64,000 nt of DNA, taken from the NCBI RefSeq assembly GCF_964275005.1, contig NC_092705.1:11905912-11969911 (forward strand), read 5' to 3'. Under the pieces are notes generated by a model that worked only from the letters and a program-made list of their open reading frames with translations, was not told where the DNA came from and made no database searches. This document shows positions 9,201 through 19,928 of this stretch, in pieces. The stretch's first letter is position 1, and each line of letters starts with the position of its first letter. Source of the stretch: Diadema setosum. Taxonomy: Eukaryota > Echinodermata > Echinoidea > Diadematoida > Diadematidae. The translations under genes and the position numbers were made by a program.

Positions 9201-11329
9201 GCTTCAGATCTTCGACTTTCACACGCCTTCGTACCAGAACTATGAACGAATGTTTGGTGACAGTTTCGCCGTGTCCAGGCCACACGTGGCCGAGTTTGTA
9301 TCAGCCCTGGTGCTCGGGAGACTCGACAACCACTTCATGGATCAACTGCAACGCAATGAGCACACGAGTGTTTCGTTTAAGCAATCTGAACAGTACAAAC
9401 ATATTTTGGACTATAACATCATAGCGAAGAAACTCGGCCAAACTATATCGACCCAGAGCGGTGACAAGCAAAATACTTACAAAGGAAACGAGACGCTATG
9501 GAAAGAGCTAAAGGACAAGCTCCTTGATCCCAGACTGTCGCCGATGGTTCGAGTTGACTTCAAAGGTAGTTGATAATATAATCCATCTTAGGCAGTTTTA
9601 ACGCCTTTAAGCAGGAGATAATAAGTCCTTTTGGTAATTTGACATTCAACAACAGTTTAGATGATAATGAGATTAAAATTCATAACGAACGGAGTGAAGA
9701 AAAGCAATTGAAAAGAATACACCTTTTGAAAGAAACAGAATAAGCTTGTTCAAAGTTAAACTTTAAACCAGGGAGGTGAGACTCACTTCCCTGGTTAAAC
9801 TGACTTTCAAAGTTACTATGAATAGGCCTTAGGAAACTTTGTTATAAATAGCTAATCTATTTATGTATGAACGAGATGCATAACATTTTAGATGTCATTT
9901 CTAGCATTTATACGAGGTAAAGAAGACATTGTAAACACAGTGTTGTATAAAATGAACCTTCTGTCACATTGCCTAGTATATTACATTGTCATTACAGTGC
10001 ACTCCCGTTTTTACAAATTCCGGCTACAACGCAGTAAAAATTCAGGCTGCAGCATTATCCGCTGCATGTATTTTTATTGTTTATTTGTTCGGTTATAATG
10101 AAATTTTGATGTGAAGAAAGAAAACTGCCGGTCCTGAGGAAGTCCACTGTATTACAATGAATATGGCGATGTTTATCACAGTTGTGTGAATGAGGATTTT
10201 GAGAGGGAAATACTGATGCACATATAGTGCCATCCGTTGGAGATATTGACTGTGTAGCTGAGAACATACTGCACATGTTACATGATTTCAAGAACCATGG
10301 TTGTGGCAAGGTCAAGATTTTCTGATATATGGATTCATATAATTATGTTCCTTCACTGAAAACCGAGACATCCAACAATATGGTTGTCATGAATTATATC
10401 ACATTGTCTCATCATGGACATGAAAACACTGTTTCAAATCACGGCGAGCCTTTATAAGAATTTTTTTCGAGCTAGAATCACTATTTGGCCATAAACAGTG
10501 TTTCAAAACACTGTTTCTGGCCAGAAGAAAAATCTTATAAACGCACCCTTATTTTCTCATAACCCTACGATGATCACCATAAACACGTTCGTTATAATCT
10601 TGACTGCATTTGTTCGTAATAATTTTATGGATTTCCAATTGCTCGTGTATTACTACGACATACTTACGCATACTATACATGATTGGTATTATATCATTAT
10701 GCATTATCATTTCGACGGTTTTTTTTTTTTCGGGGTAGGTGACGATATATTTAGGCATAATTTGTGGAAAATAATGCAGAAATCAAGTCAAATCAAACGT
10801 GATTTCACTTCGAAAATCTTCAAATTTTAAATTCGAATGATATTTGATTTCCACTAACACGTTTGTTTTCGTACAAAATTCAAGGGAAACAAAATGTTCA
10901 ATGTCTAAAACAAAACAAAAAATGCATATGATATAGAACGAATTCTTCAAAATAATTGCGTTAATGGAAAAGAGGGACCCACGTAAAAGACAAGCTTGTA
11001 GAAATGTGGGCCACTCAATACATTTAACTTGAAATCTTCCCTGCTTTGATGATTCTCTGTGAAATATAAAGCCTTTTAATAACTGAAACTTGCCACTCCC
11101 TGAACGAATCGCAGGTCTACCCATGGCATTCATCGCCACGTGCGAGTTGGACAGTCTGCGGGACGATGGCATTTTCTACGCCAGACTTCTCGAGGAGGCG
11201 GGCGTGCGCGTCGCGTGGAAAAACTACGCGGGAGTCTTTCACGGAGCGTCGGCGGCGGGACCGATCACGATTCCGTCTGGCGCGGAGATCATCGACAACG
11301 CCATCAACTTCATCCGAAGCAATATATGA
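6139..11329 (+). CDS. NCEH1/AADAC-like serine hydrolase, gene B (complete, 5 exons)
   Basis: Exons 6139-6279, 7086-7323, 7785-7848, 8979-9565 and 11115-11329 join in frame into 414 residues, close to human AADAC (399) and NCEH1 (408). Residues 3-20 are a hydrophobic signal anchor followed by [12 protein letters not shown], which parallels YTPLPDNVEEPW of human AADAC. HGGG is at 117-120, the nucleophile Ser191 in GGDSAGG, the acid Asp356 in DSLRDDG and His386 in FHGA. Such enzymes sit in the ER membrane with a lumenal catalytic domain and hydrolyse lipid esters or acetamides. FDFHTPSYQ and VVSVEYRLAP resemble NCEH1 slightly more than AADAC, but the substrate cannot be read from sequence. Introns are phase 0, 1, 2 and 1. 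Gene A upstream is a paralogue with matching exons 2 and 3. All splice sites are GT-AG. Confidence 0.92.
6377..6531. repeat. Inverted-repeat hairpins in intron 1 of gene B
   Basis: CAGGGAGGTG (6468-6477) pairs with CACCTCCCTG (6486-6495). Directly after it GCAAAGAGCTGAC (6502-6514) pairs perfectly with GTCAGCTCTTTGC (6519-6531) around a four-base loop. A third CAGGGAGGTGAGAC lies near 6377. The same motif forms another palindrome at 9766-9801. These are probably remains of a small foldback element. Confidence 0.7.
6713..6727 (+). repeat. G-tract in intron 1 of gene B
   Basis: Fifteen consecutive G, preceded by CGGGGGACC. Confidence 0.9.
7086..7323 (+). CDS. Gene B, exon 2 (HGGG exon)
   Basis: 238 nt in phase 0 to phase 1, from acceptor TTTCAG to donor GTAAGG. 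It encodes the cap-side N-terminal region and [12 protein letters not shown], the oxyanion-hole turn. Confidence 0.93.
7785..7848 (+). CDS. Gene B, exon 3
   Basis: 64 nt, from acceptor TTACAG to donor GTAAGT. It encodes [20 protein letters not shown], aligning residue for residue with exon 3 of gene A. Confidence 0.92.
7849..8978 (+). other. Intron 3 of gene B
   Basis: AT-rich intron with a CA-rich patch near 8244-8270, a C12/A14 junction at 8529-8561 and an A9-G10 junction near 8914-8932. No other feature is seen. Confidence 0.8.
8979..9565 (+). CDS. Gene B, exon 4 (nucleophile exon)
   Basis: 587 nt, from acceptor TTACAG to donor GTAGTT. It encodes [10 protein letters not shown], the nucleophile elbow [26 protein letters not shown] and the sequons NETL and NEHTS-like context, and ends RVDFK before the split Gly codon. 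The donor GTAGTT is weaker than the others in this gene. Confidence 0.93.
9766..9801. repeat. Palindrome with CCAGGGAGGTG
   Basis: TTTAAACCAGGGAGGTGAG pairs with CTCACTTCCCTGGTTAAA with one mismatch. It shares its stem with the hairpin at 6468-6495 in intron 1 of the same gene. Confidence 0.75.
9995..10149. mobile_element. pogo/Tigger-like MITE, copy 1
   Basis: The ends CAGTGCACTCCCG and (reversed) CAGTGGACTTCC are flanked by TA on both sides (9993-9994, 10150-10151). It is 155 bp long and has no coding capacity. Terminal CAGT with TA duplications fits the Tc1/mariner-pogo group; that assignment is inferred. Confidence 0.82.
11115..11329 (+). CDS. Gene B, exon 5 (acid and histidine exon, stop)
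   Basis: The exon starts after TCGCAG and completes the split Gly codon. It encodes [18 protein letters not shown] and later [12 protein letters not shown], so it carries the catalytic Asp and His, and ends SNI-stop at 11327-11329. It is GC-rich relative to its flanks, as expected for coding DNA here. Confidence 0.93.
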
Positions 11330-11837
11330 ACACTGTATGTGATATCTGCGATTCAATCGGGATGTAGTTTCCATACATCAAGATGCTGTCTAAATCTGAG
11401 GGACATTCGGCCCTTTTAAACTATAATTACGTATACATGTGCATGTCAATACTTTTATCGCAAAACGAGCTACCTCCATTCTGGTTAGGTTAAGATATCT
11501 GTAATTACAGCTGCTAAAAAAAAAAATCAAACAATGAAAATGGTAAGAACGTACGGAATATTTTCAATCATGACTTCAGAACTTGGTTAGAACTAGCTTG
11601 GAACCTTTTTGCGATGAAACTCTGCATATCCGATATATTGACATTGCAAAAAAAAAAAAAAAAAAAAAAAAAACTCATCTGACCGGGTTTGGGGGGATTT
11701 CTGTTTCGGGTGAATCATTCTGATGATCTTCACGTATCACTAATTCTTATGATGTTATAACAGGCAACATTGTGTCAAACTGAAATAAAATAACTTATAC
11801 TTTTTATCATTAAAAGCACATCCCTTTCACAAGAATA

Positions 11838-12012
11838 TAATGATAATGATAATAATAATAATGATAATAATATTATTATTATTATTATTATTAATGATTA
11901 TAATAATAATGATAATAATGATAATATTAATAGTATAGTAGTAGTAGTAGTAGTAATAATAATAATAATAATAATAGTAATAATACATACATACATACAT
12001 ACATACATACAC
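11838..12012. repeat. ATA/ATT, TAG and ATAC microsatellite cluster
   Basis: Degenerate ATT and ATG trinucleotides pass into (TAG)6, (TAA)n and (ATAC)n. On the minus strand this would be the 3' tail of the repeat-like body that follows. Confidence 0.9.
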
Positions 12013-12240
12013 TGTAGCGCCATTTTCCATTCTGATTAAATGCTCAAGGCCCTTTACACCAAAGCAAAAAGACTGAAAATGCAATACCATAAAAGAAGAA
12101 GAAGATGAAAAAGAAAACATGAAAGTCTGTCTTCAAAACGCACCGTCAAACAAATAGGATTTTAGGTTACTCCTATAAAAGGCGTTATGGAGCTTGAGTC
12201 TTTCAGCTCACGTGGAAGTGAATTAAAGGTACATTATTAT
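12013..12240. repeat. Probable dispersed repeat body
   Basis: The phrases GCGCCATTTTCCATTC and TTAAATGCTCAAGGCCC resemble a short repeat widespread in marine invertebrates (recalled, not searched), and adjoin the microsatellite cluster as a repeat tail would. Confidence 0.45.
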
Positions 12241-12951
12241 ACGTACATTATTATACGTTAAGAAATCGATTTCATTTGCAAGTTGTATAGTAGTTGATTT
12301 GAAGATCAATTTTTGTCGACAATGCAATATCTTACGACTATTATTTCTGTGTCAGTTCTCAAAACAGTCTTTCACTTCGAAGTACTCATTCAGATTCTAG
12401 CAGGAACAAGCACCTATAGTTGGTTATAGTCGGTTGTCATTCGTCAATATGAACTGGACGGAACAGTGTATACAAAACATTTCGACTGCGATGTGTCTAG
12501 AAATAATGCATATTTGTATTTGCATGCGTTTACGGTGTTAATATTCCACACCTGAAACTTGATATGAAGATCTCAAAACTTATTTTGAGGGGTAAATTGA
12601 GGGGTAAGCACCCTCCCCTCCCCTCCCCGTCAGGTCCCCCACCCCTCATGCACATACACTTGCACCATTTGTATTGTTAAAGAAAATAGATAGATCATGG
12701 ATTCTTTTCTTCTTTTCAGAGGATGTTACGATTTCAAGCAAGCATAATAGAAAATACAACTTATACTGCTCATTGCATGTGATAAGCCTGTATTACTTTA
12801 TGATGATTTGAGTCACAAAATCAATATGTACCCTCAGTGGCATCATACTTTGTGTATGTGTTTTTTCTTCTTTGTTAAATTTTGGTCATAATAGACCTAT
12901 ATGATACGAAATGAAATGAAATGAAATAATTTGGCTCTTCTTAAGCTCCTT

Positions 12952-12970
12952 CCCCCCCCCCCCCCCCCCC
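12952..12970 (+). repeat. C-tract
   Basis: Nineteen consecutive C. Confidence 0.95.
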
Positions 12971-13637
12971 GAGCTGGCCGTGACTTTGCTGGAAAGTGAA
13001 TTAAAGTGCACGTCGCCTTTATGACGCTCACTAAGCTAGGTCTGTGTACAATTATATTTCAGAGTCCATCTGAAACAATATGCACATCTATAGAATGATA
13101 CTGTAGGCCCATAGAACCACATCGATATCACAGCCCAACCCACAAAACACTCGAAACTACGTCCTTCCTACTCCCACGCCGAAGTCTTTAAGTGCACTTC
13201 GGTTTTCCTCAATAACACATTACGCGTTCCGAGTGGAATAAGGGTCTCTAAGTGTATATTAATTCTCCGTTGTAGCTCAACGACGATGTTAATGGCTACA
13301 TTTTAATTTGAGTTTCTACTGAATACTTGTGCAATCAACTTCTTTTCTCTCTTGTTTCCGTACACAAGCATTACGTTGGCGTGTGCCTTGTGATAATATC
13401 ACTTCCTCTCACTTAGATCTTTAATCTTGATATTTATCATCGTGGCATTATCATTACCATTTCCACCATCATCTTTTATTTTGTTATCGTTGTTTTATTA
13501 CCATCCACATACTTATTTCAGTGGTTAGTTTTGCAAATAAATCAAAGCATGATTACAATAGATAATGACAGCATGCAGACTGGACTTTCAAATAAATGAA
13601 ATTGTGTGGGGTTGTTATTGGTGCTTTTTTTTTCTTT

Positions 13638-14047
13638 TGCAACTGACTGACAAACCGCCATCATTGACGTGAATAAGCACAGATTATCATTTCTCCTACT
13701 AAAACACTGAATAATCGATGATTATTTACATCGATGAGGGGAAAGTTGTTAACCACTTGTAGCAGCAGCAACAACAACAACAGCAAACGACTCGACGCAA
13801 TAGTTCATTAATCAAGGTATATAAACACGACGCAAAATTCATCAATCAAGGAATATAAACACGAAGTCCCAGCTGTTTTAAGGATTAGAATCAACACTGG
13901 CCGTCGGGCGGAAGCTCGGTATCATCTGGTGAATATACGACGCCTATTATAGTAATCAGGCCCACCATTTATACTGCTACAACACTAAACAATCGGTGTT
14001 CATTTACGTCAGTAAAGGGCAATTTGCAAGTATATAAGTTGCAAAAA
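13638..14047. mobile_element. Diverged relatives of the TTGCAACTGA foldback family
   Basis: TTGCAACTGACTGACAAAC at 13638 matches the left arm of the palindrome at 25561. Right-arm pieces appear twice, at 13719-13765 (TTATTTACATCGATGAGGGG) and 13990-14047 (CATTTACGTCAGTAAAGGGC then AAGTTGCAA). One older, rearranged or nested element is likely. A 35-bp tandem duplication (GACGCAA...AATATAAACAC) at 13793-13862 lies inside. Confidence 0.6.
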
Positions 14048-14389
14048 AAAAAGATAAACGAAGAAAAAAAAACTGATAGTAATAGTAAAAAGGAGTGGGC
14101 GTTGCTCATGTAATGAATTGTCACGCATTACTGAGATCACATCTGCTTCTACACCTAAGGAAATGATGTAAGGGATTATAACGTATCGACACACCTGATA
14201 CTCTGTCGAAGACATGTCGAGGACAATGCCGCTTTTTAGATGCTGTCGGAAGAAAAACATTGAACTGACTACAAAATTTTCAATGTAATCCTTCGTTTTA
14301 CTATGCAATCAAAAGTGTAACAAGGTCTAACATCAAGCCACTTCCGTTACTCTGTTTAACACCTTGCTGAAAACTTTTTTTTTCAGTTC

Positions 14390-14760
14390 ATTTCAAATTT
14401 ATTTCATATTTCCACTTTCTCGATGAAATTTCAAAATGATTGACAGTAATACAAGTAAGAAAACAAAATACATACAACCATGTCTTTTGATTGAAGGAAA
14501 AAAAAAATAAATACAACATACAACACAAATATATATGGTCATGATATGAAAGTGTCACAAGGAAATAACAGAAATACGATGGGGCCTTAAAAGCTATAAC
14601 GCTTGTAAAACTGTAGGTTGTAAAACTGTAGGTTCCCGAATACATATATGCGTGGAATTATACGTAGAACGGATATGTTTATCTTGACCAACTAAAATTA
14701 TACCAGTGCAAAAAATCAATATAAAGAATGAACTAATAGACCACATGAATATTGCTCAAA
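14390..14760. repeat. Interspersed repeat, copy 1 of a diverged pair
   Basis: It shares ordered blocks with 51735-52065: TTCAGTTCA at the left edge, then TAACAGAAATACGATGGGGC, TTGTAAAACTGTAGGT, and GAACGGATATG followed by TTGACCAA. The left edge resembles a (TTCAATT)n LINE-type tail, which would place its 3' end on the minus strand. No coding trace is seen. Confidence 0.6.
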
Positions 14761-15742
14761 CCAGACTGTACGGATCTCGCCATGTTTAAAAAAAAAATGT
14801 TATATGTTTAATATATCATTACCATTAATAACTTAGTGCTGGCAGCGGATGAAGACAAAAGATTGGGAGTATTTAAAAAAAAAAAAAAAAGTTGCTAATA
14901 GCCTGGTAGGGTGTATCCATATCTATTCATTGTACCTATACATTGTATCTATTGTTTGAATTACATACGTTGTTTAATATTTTGGTATTTTCGTATTATT
15001 TTGGATTAAGAATCTTAATTTTCCGATAAATCGTGTGCTTTAAAGAAACAATAAGCGCCTAAAATGTATTGTATTGAGAACGTTAATTCCTTTTAAGACT
15101 TGGAAATTCGTATTTCAAACTTTTCATATGTGGATACTACATATATTACAAAAAAAAAAACAACACAAAAATCTAGACATGATTTCACCATGGACTAAAG
15201 TTTCTGTGGCTGTTTGCGTTTGTTTGTTGTTGTTGTTTTTTTTTCACTGTAAATGTAAAGCGGCTTAAAATCGAACGAACAGTGTCCAGCACGATCCTAA
15301 TATCCTAAAATGTAACACGAAGCAGTCTGCTCGCTGTTACAGAGAGAGTTTATGCGTTTCGTACCCTTTGTGTATGAAGAATGAACTTGATCTGAAATTT
15401 TTTTTCAGCAGAAATCTTATCTCATTTTTATAAATCCATACAACAGACCGCTGTTTTATCATCAGCGAACATGACTATTGAAATTGCCTTCTCTCGTGAT
15501 TTCATTTGAGTTTTTTGTTTGTTTGTTGTTGTTTTTTTTTTTAGATTTCAGATCGACTTGGACTTTTTTTTTCTTGCTTTGCTCTGCAAGTATCCACTTT
15601 TTCATTTCAAACTAGATTAAAAGTAAACATTTCAATAGGGTGTGAGTTATATTCTTCCTCGGGAATAAATTTTAGTCGTCTGTATTATGTCAGTTGAACC
15701 CGAACAGTACTCGTATCATCTATACATGAATTAAACGGAATA
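14761..15742. other. Intergenic stretch, nothing recognised
   Basis: AT-rich DNA with A and T homopolymers (14874-14890, 15150-15160, 15534-15542). No exon, RNA gene or repeat family could be supported. Confidence 0.5.
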
Positions 15743-15890
15743 CAGTGCACTCCAATTATAACGAACACGGTTATAACGAGATTCTCGTTACAGCGAAGGA
15801 AAAAGTCATGTCCCAAATTATGACCTATATAACGAAATTCCGATTTAACATTGCCGGTCACGAGGACTTCGCTATTACGGGAGTGGACTG
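15743..15890. mobile_element. pogo/Tigger-like MITE, copy 2
   Basis: The ends CAGTGCACTCCAATTATAAC and (reversed) CAGTCCACTCCCGTAATAGC are flanked by TA at 15741-15742 and 15891-15892. The interior repeats GTTATAACGA and related words. It is 148 bp long. Confidence 0.85.
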
Positions 15891-16621
15891 TATAATGTTT
15901 TGTTTTTCATCGTATTATGCTGGATACTCTATCTGATCATAAACTACCCATTACATTGACCGTAACCGATGAAGATTTTCCACCGATTCTTAGTTTTCCA
16001 CCGATTCTTAGTAAATTTTGTGAATTGTCTTTTTGAATAAAATGAGATCAACAGAAAGTGTTATAATACGTGTATTCCATGTTTCCCTGAAGTGCGGGTC
16101 TCTATGATTTTTTTTTCTTATGAATCATTAAAAAAAAAAAAAGTCATATGACACATCCTGTTCATATTCCAGCTAACTAATATTCCACGAGGCATGCGAT
16201 ATATTTGACAGTTACCTCATGATATCTACATGGGTGCAAGATCATGTGTGATTTGCCACCGACACTTGTCAACGATGACACTGCAGTTGCTCATGAACCA
16301 TTGTTGGCAATATTTGCAAAGTCGAATCGAAGCCCGCGCCAATAATGAATGTAGCCATTAGAGCTGAATTTCTCGGTGTTTGCTGTGCACGTACTTCATG
16401 GCCTACGAAACTGTAGCAAATGAATGACGATCGTGTCCACTTCCACATGACGGGTGACGATTCAAATAATGTTTGCTGACATACGATGATACCACCACGA
16501 GAGGCAAACACGGAACGACAGAATGTCATCGATAAAAGGAAGCCAAAAAACGTTTTTCTAACTGCATCTAATTAACATTGCCGAGACTATCGGAGTTTAA
16601 ACCCCTTGCGAGAGTATATTA
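15891..16621. other. Spacer between two pogo-like MITEs
   Basis: An open frame of 86 codons on the minus strand (16269-16529) matches nothing I recognise and has no splice or promoter support, so it is not called as a gene. Otherwise AT-rich. Confidence 0.5.
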
Positions 16622-16808
16622 CAGTGGACTTCCGTTATAACGAAGTCCTTGGGACGGGCAGTTTTCTTTCGTTATGTCGAAATTTCGTTATAACCGAACA
16701 AATAATCTATTAAAAAACATAAAACGGATAATGTTGCAGGCCGAATTTTTACTTCGTTGTAACCGGAATTTTGTAATAACTGTGATCATTATAACGATGA
16801 GTGGACTG
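16622..16808. mobile_element. pogo/Tigger-like MITE, copy 3
   Basis: The ends CAGTGGACTTCCGTTATAAC and (reversed) CAGTCCACTCATCGTTATAA are flanked by TA (16620-16621, 16809-16810). The motif TTCGTTATAACCGAA and variants recur inside. It is 187 bp long and lies 0.7 kb from copy 2. Confidence 0.85.
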
Positions 16809-17604
16809 TAGTTCAAAGATTGATGCTATCTCTTATACCAGCGGAGCTACAGACGAGATGCATAACACTCTCCAGTTAATGATATGAAATTTCATGAGTT
16901 TTCAATAACTGTTACAATGCGACTTAACGATACTTGGATACACAGTAAAATGTGGGGACTAAGGTAGAAAGACACACACATACATATATACATACATACA
17001 TACGCATAATATTCTTGAGAAACCCACCAGCAATAACATGAATGTCTTAAAGACTCTCAAAAACCGCTGAAATAAACATAAGGCGCAAACCGCAATATTT
17101 GTATATTATAAGTTACCTACAACCGGTTAAAACCGGATAAAACATCATGGACCAGATGTATTTATGGAACTAGTTTAGACCTTAGACCTAAGACTGTTAG
17201 ACACAGTGTTTCCCTTCGCAGTTTTAAATCATCTTATCACAAAATAAATAAACGAAAACTCTACTGACAGTCTCTCACTCGAATGATAATCCAACTCATC
17301 AATTCATCTTTAACCTCGTTCACATTTCAGTTGTTATTGCCTACTTTATCATTCACGTTTTCATAATCTCTAAAATATCATTCCAAGATAATATTACTTT
17401 TTGTTGCATACGATTAGAATATAGCTCCAACAATGTCAAATTAATCAATGTTCTCTCTATTCCATGTATCCCCTTAATTCCCTGTCACTTGTATTCGTCT
17501 CTGTATGTTGAACTTGATGCGCTAAATTTATTGTACATAGTATGAATTAGAGGCTGAAGAGACCTTTTTTCCGTCATTGCTCCATTAGTTCAAATAAGAA
17601 TTTT

Positions 17605-17757
<153 letters not shown>

Positions 17758-18021
17758 ACTAAATATACTCTAAATATGTGAATGTTATGTCTTGTATGTT
17801 ATTTCTTTCTTACATGTGAGTCCATACATGTTATGAGTCATATCATAGCTAAATTGTCGTTGATCTATTACGTCGTGTTGTTGTTGTTATTTGTATAAGT
17901 GGACAAATAAAACAGACTGAAATGTATTTATTACACGATTCCTTGGTATTCCCGGAAAAGAAAACAAAGATGCATTATATTACTATGAGAAAAAACAAAA
18001 CAAAAACGTCCACAGACACAT

Positions 18022-18149
18022 GACAATGATGATGATGATAATGATGATGATGATAAAGATGATGATAATGATAATAATAATGATGATGATAATAATAATG
18101 ATAATAATGATAATAATAATAATAATAATAATGATAATAATAATAATAT
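18022..18149. repeat. (ATG/ATA)n trinucleotide repeat
   Basis: Imperfect ATG and ATA units. Long open frames here on the minus strand (Ile or Ser/Leu runs) are artefacts of the repeat. Confidence 0.92.
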
Positions 18150-19556
18150 AGACATATATAACGTGGGTATTCATAGGGCTGTATGACTTCTTGGTGAAGT
18201 GATAATTAGATACAGACAATTGTGTGTGTGTGTTTGTACTGAATGGCGCCTTATAAGATGTCTTTGTGATCTTTCAGCGTTAATCTTTCTGCAAAATAAC
18301 TACTACAGTATTCTGATCGACAGCCCATCGACCGATACTGTCTTCATGCGTGACCTACATTATGTCCTTCCTTATCGCATTGAAATTTCACTACATCGGC
18401 GATATCAATGCATAATTTATTTTGATCATATTTTATGTATTCCAATCCACTTAGGAACAGCTTGTAGTGTTTGAAACGAATCGATACACTAAGGTGTCAC
18501 GTGATGGATCAGTGTCTATTACCTGTAGGGATTTGAAGAGTCAGTTCGCTTAATGAGTTATGGGCCATTTTTTAACATTTCAAAGTAAGTTCATCATCAT
18601 GAAGAACAAAATATATAACCTGTCCAGTGATAACTTACTTGCAACATAACAAAGTTTGTTCTTGTAGTTATGATTTGAAATGTCCCATTATCACTGTCGT
18701 ATCATTTTTGTGTGTGTGTTTCTTTATCAGCTTTAATAGCAAATATATATCTCAAATTAAAAATTAAACATCATTTACTTTCATAGATCGAGCACTATGT
18801 TCTATAATCTAAAGTATGCATTATGCCTCTTGATAGGTGGGTATCATGTATTATTCAATTTTTGTTATATTTGATGTAGTTTTCATCGAGAAATATGAAC
18901 ATGAATTGAATTGAATTGAATTGAACTGAATTAAAAATTAACACGAATCAATTTATCAATTCGTTTTGCGATCAACTCTCTATTTGTAGGTGTTACATAC
19001 ATTTCGATGACTTCTATTGTGTGTATATTTATGTCTCTTTGAGCACATCAATACGAATTGCATTATTGTGTTATGCTCTGACGTCATAAAACAGAAATAT
19101 TAATAAAATGCCTGAGATGACGTCTTTGAAGTCTCGATTAAGTCCCGCATGACAACCTGTAGCGCTAAAATCAGTTTTATTAGATTTGCTTTGATTTCTG
19201 CATTTTCCCATGAACATCAGCGTACATCACGCAGCTTTGACAGTGCTTCAAAGGTAATACAACTTCTCACGACTGCACCAATTCCAAGCATAACGAGACC
19301 CTACTCTCCCTCTCTTTTTACCTTTCCACTTTTCCTTTCACTTGAGTCATTTCTTCTCTCTCTAGTCCTTAACCCTCTATGTGTCACATTAATCTCCAAT
19401 CCTTTATGCTTGTTCGTGAAATTCGTGCACATTTGACTAATTGGAATAATAAAGGGTTAACAGAACTATTCACATGATAAAACACAAACCTCTTCTCACG
19501 TAATGCAACTTGTTATGCTACGGTATAGCTGCATACAGCAGGTTCATGGAGCTTAA

Positions 19557-19924
19557 AGGGGATGGCTAGTAACTGGTCAGTGGGAATCAGTGGGAAGGCC
19601 GGGGGATGATTGTTCCAGTCCTTGTGGGATTCATTTAAGAGTACATTATATATCTATTGTTGTGTGAAAAATATTTGCTTCAGAATGGTCTCATATTCAA
19701 GCAATGTGCAGTTTAATGTTAACGGGCCGCTAACAATCCCCCCGTCACTGTACAGGCATGCTAACCTGGAAACAGTAAACTGCACAATACTTGAATATGA
19801 GACCATTCTGAAGCAAATAATTTTTACACGACAATAGTTATATAATGTACTTTTAAATGAATCCCACAAGGATTGGAACAATCATCCCCCAGCATTCCCA
19901 TTGATCAGTTACTAGCCATCCCCT
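19557..19924. mobile_element. Long palindromic MITE with TTAA on both sides
   Basis: The ends AGGGGATGGCTAGTAACTG and (reversed) AGGGGATGGCTAGTAACTGA are flanked by TTAA (19553-19556, 19925-19928). Both halves fold on each other over about 160 bp, including CTTCAGAATGGTCTCATATT and its complement near the centre. It is 368 bp long and non-coding. TTAA flanks suggest a piggyBac-type mobiliser, which is inferred. A second copy is cut by the start of the window. Confidence 0.88.
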
Positions 19925-19928
19925 TTAA

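Larger units (their letters stand above)
9566..11114 (+). other. Intron 4 of gene B, carrying a pogo-like MITE
   Basis: AT-rich intron. It contains the CCAGGGAGGTG palindrome at 9766-9801 and the MITE at 9995-10149. Gene A has no intron at this position. Confidence 0.85.
11330..13637. other. Intergenic stretch with trinucleotide repeats
   Basis: No supported exon. It holds poly-A at 11648-11672, an ATT/TAG/ATAC microsatellite cluster (11838-12012), a repeat-like piece at 12013-12240 and a C19 tract (12952-12970). Confidence 0.6.

Noticed and set aside
11827-12120. Minus-strand frame of Tyr, Ile and Asn runs
   Set aside because: Trinucleotide microsatellite artefact.
16269-16529. 86-codon minus-strand frame of mixed composition
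   Set aside because: Looks less repetitive than others, but no recognisable domain, no splice partners and no promoter evidence.
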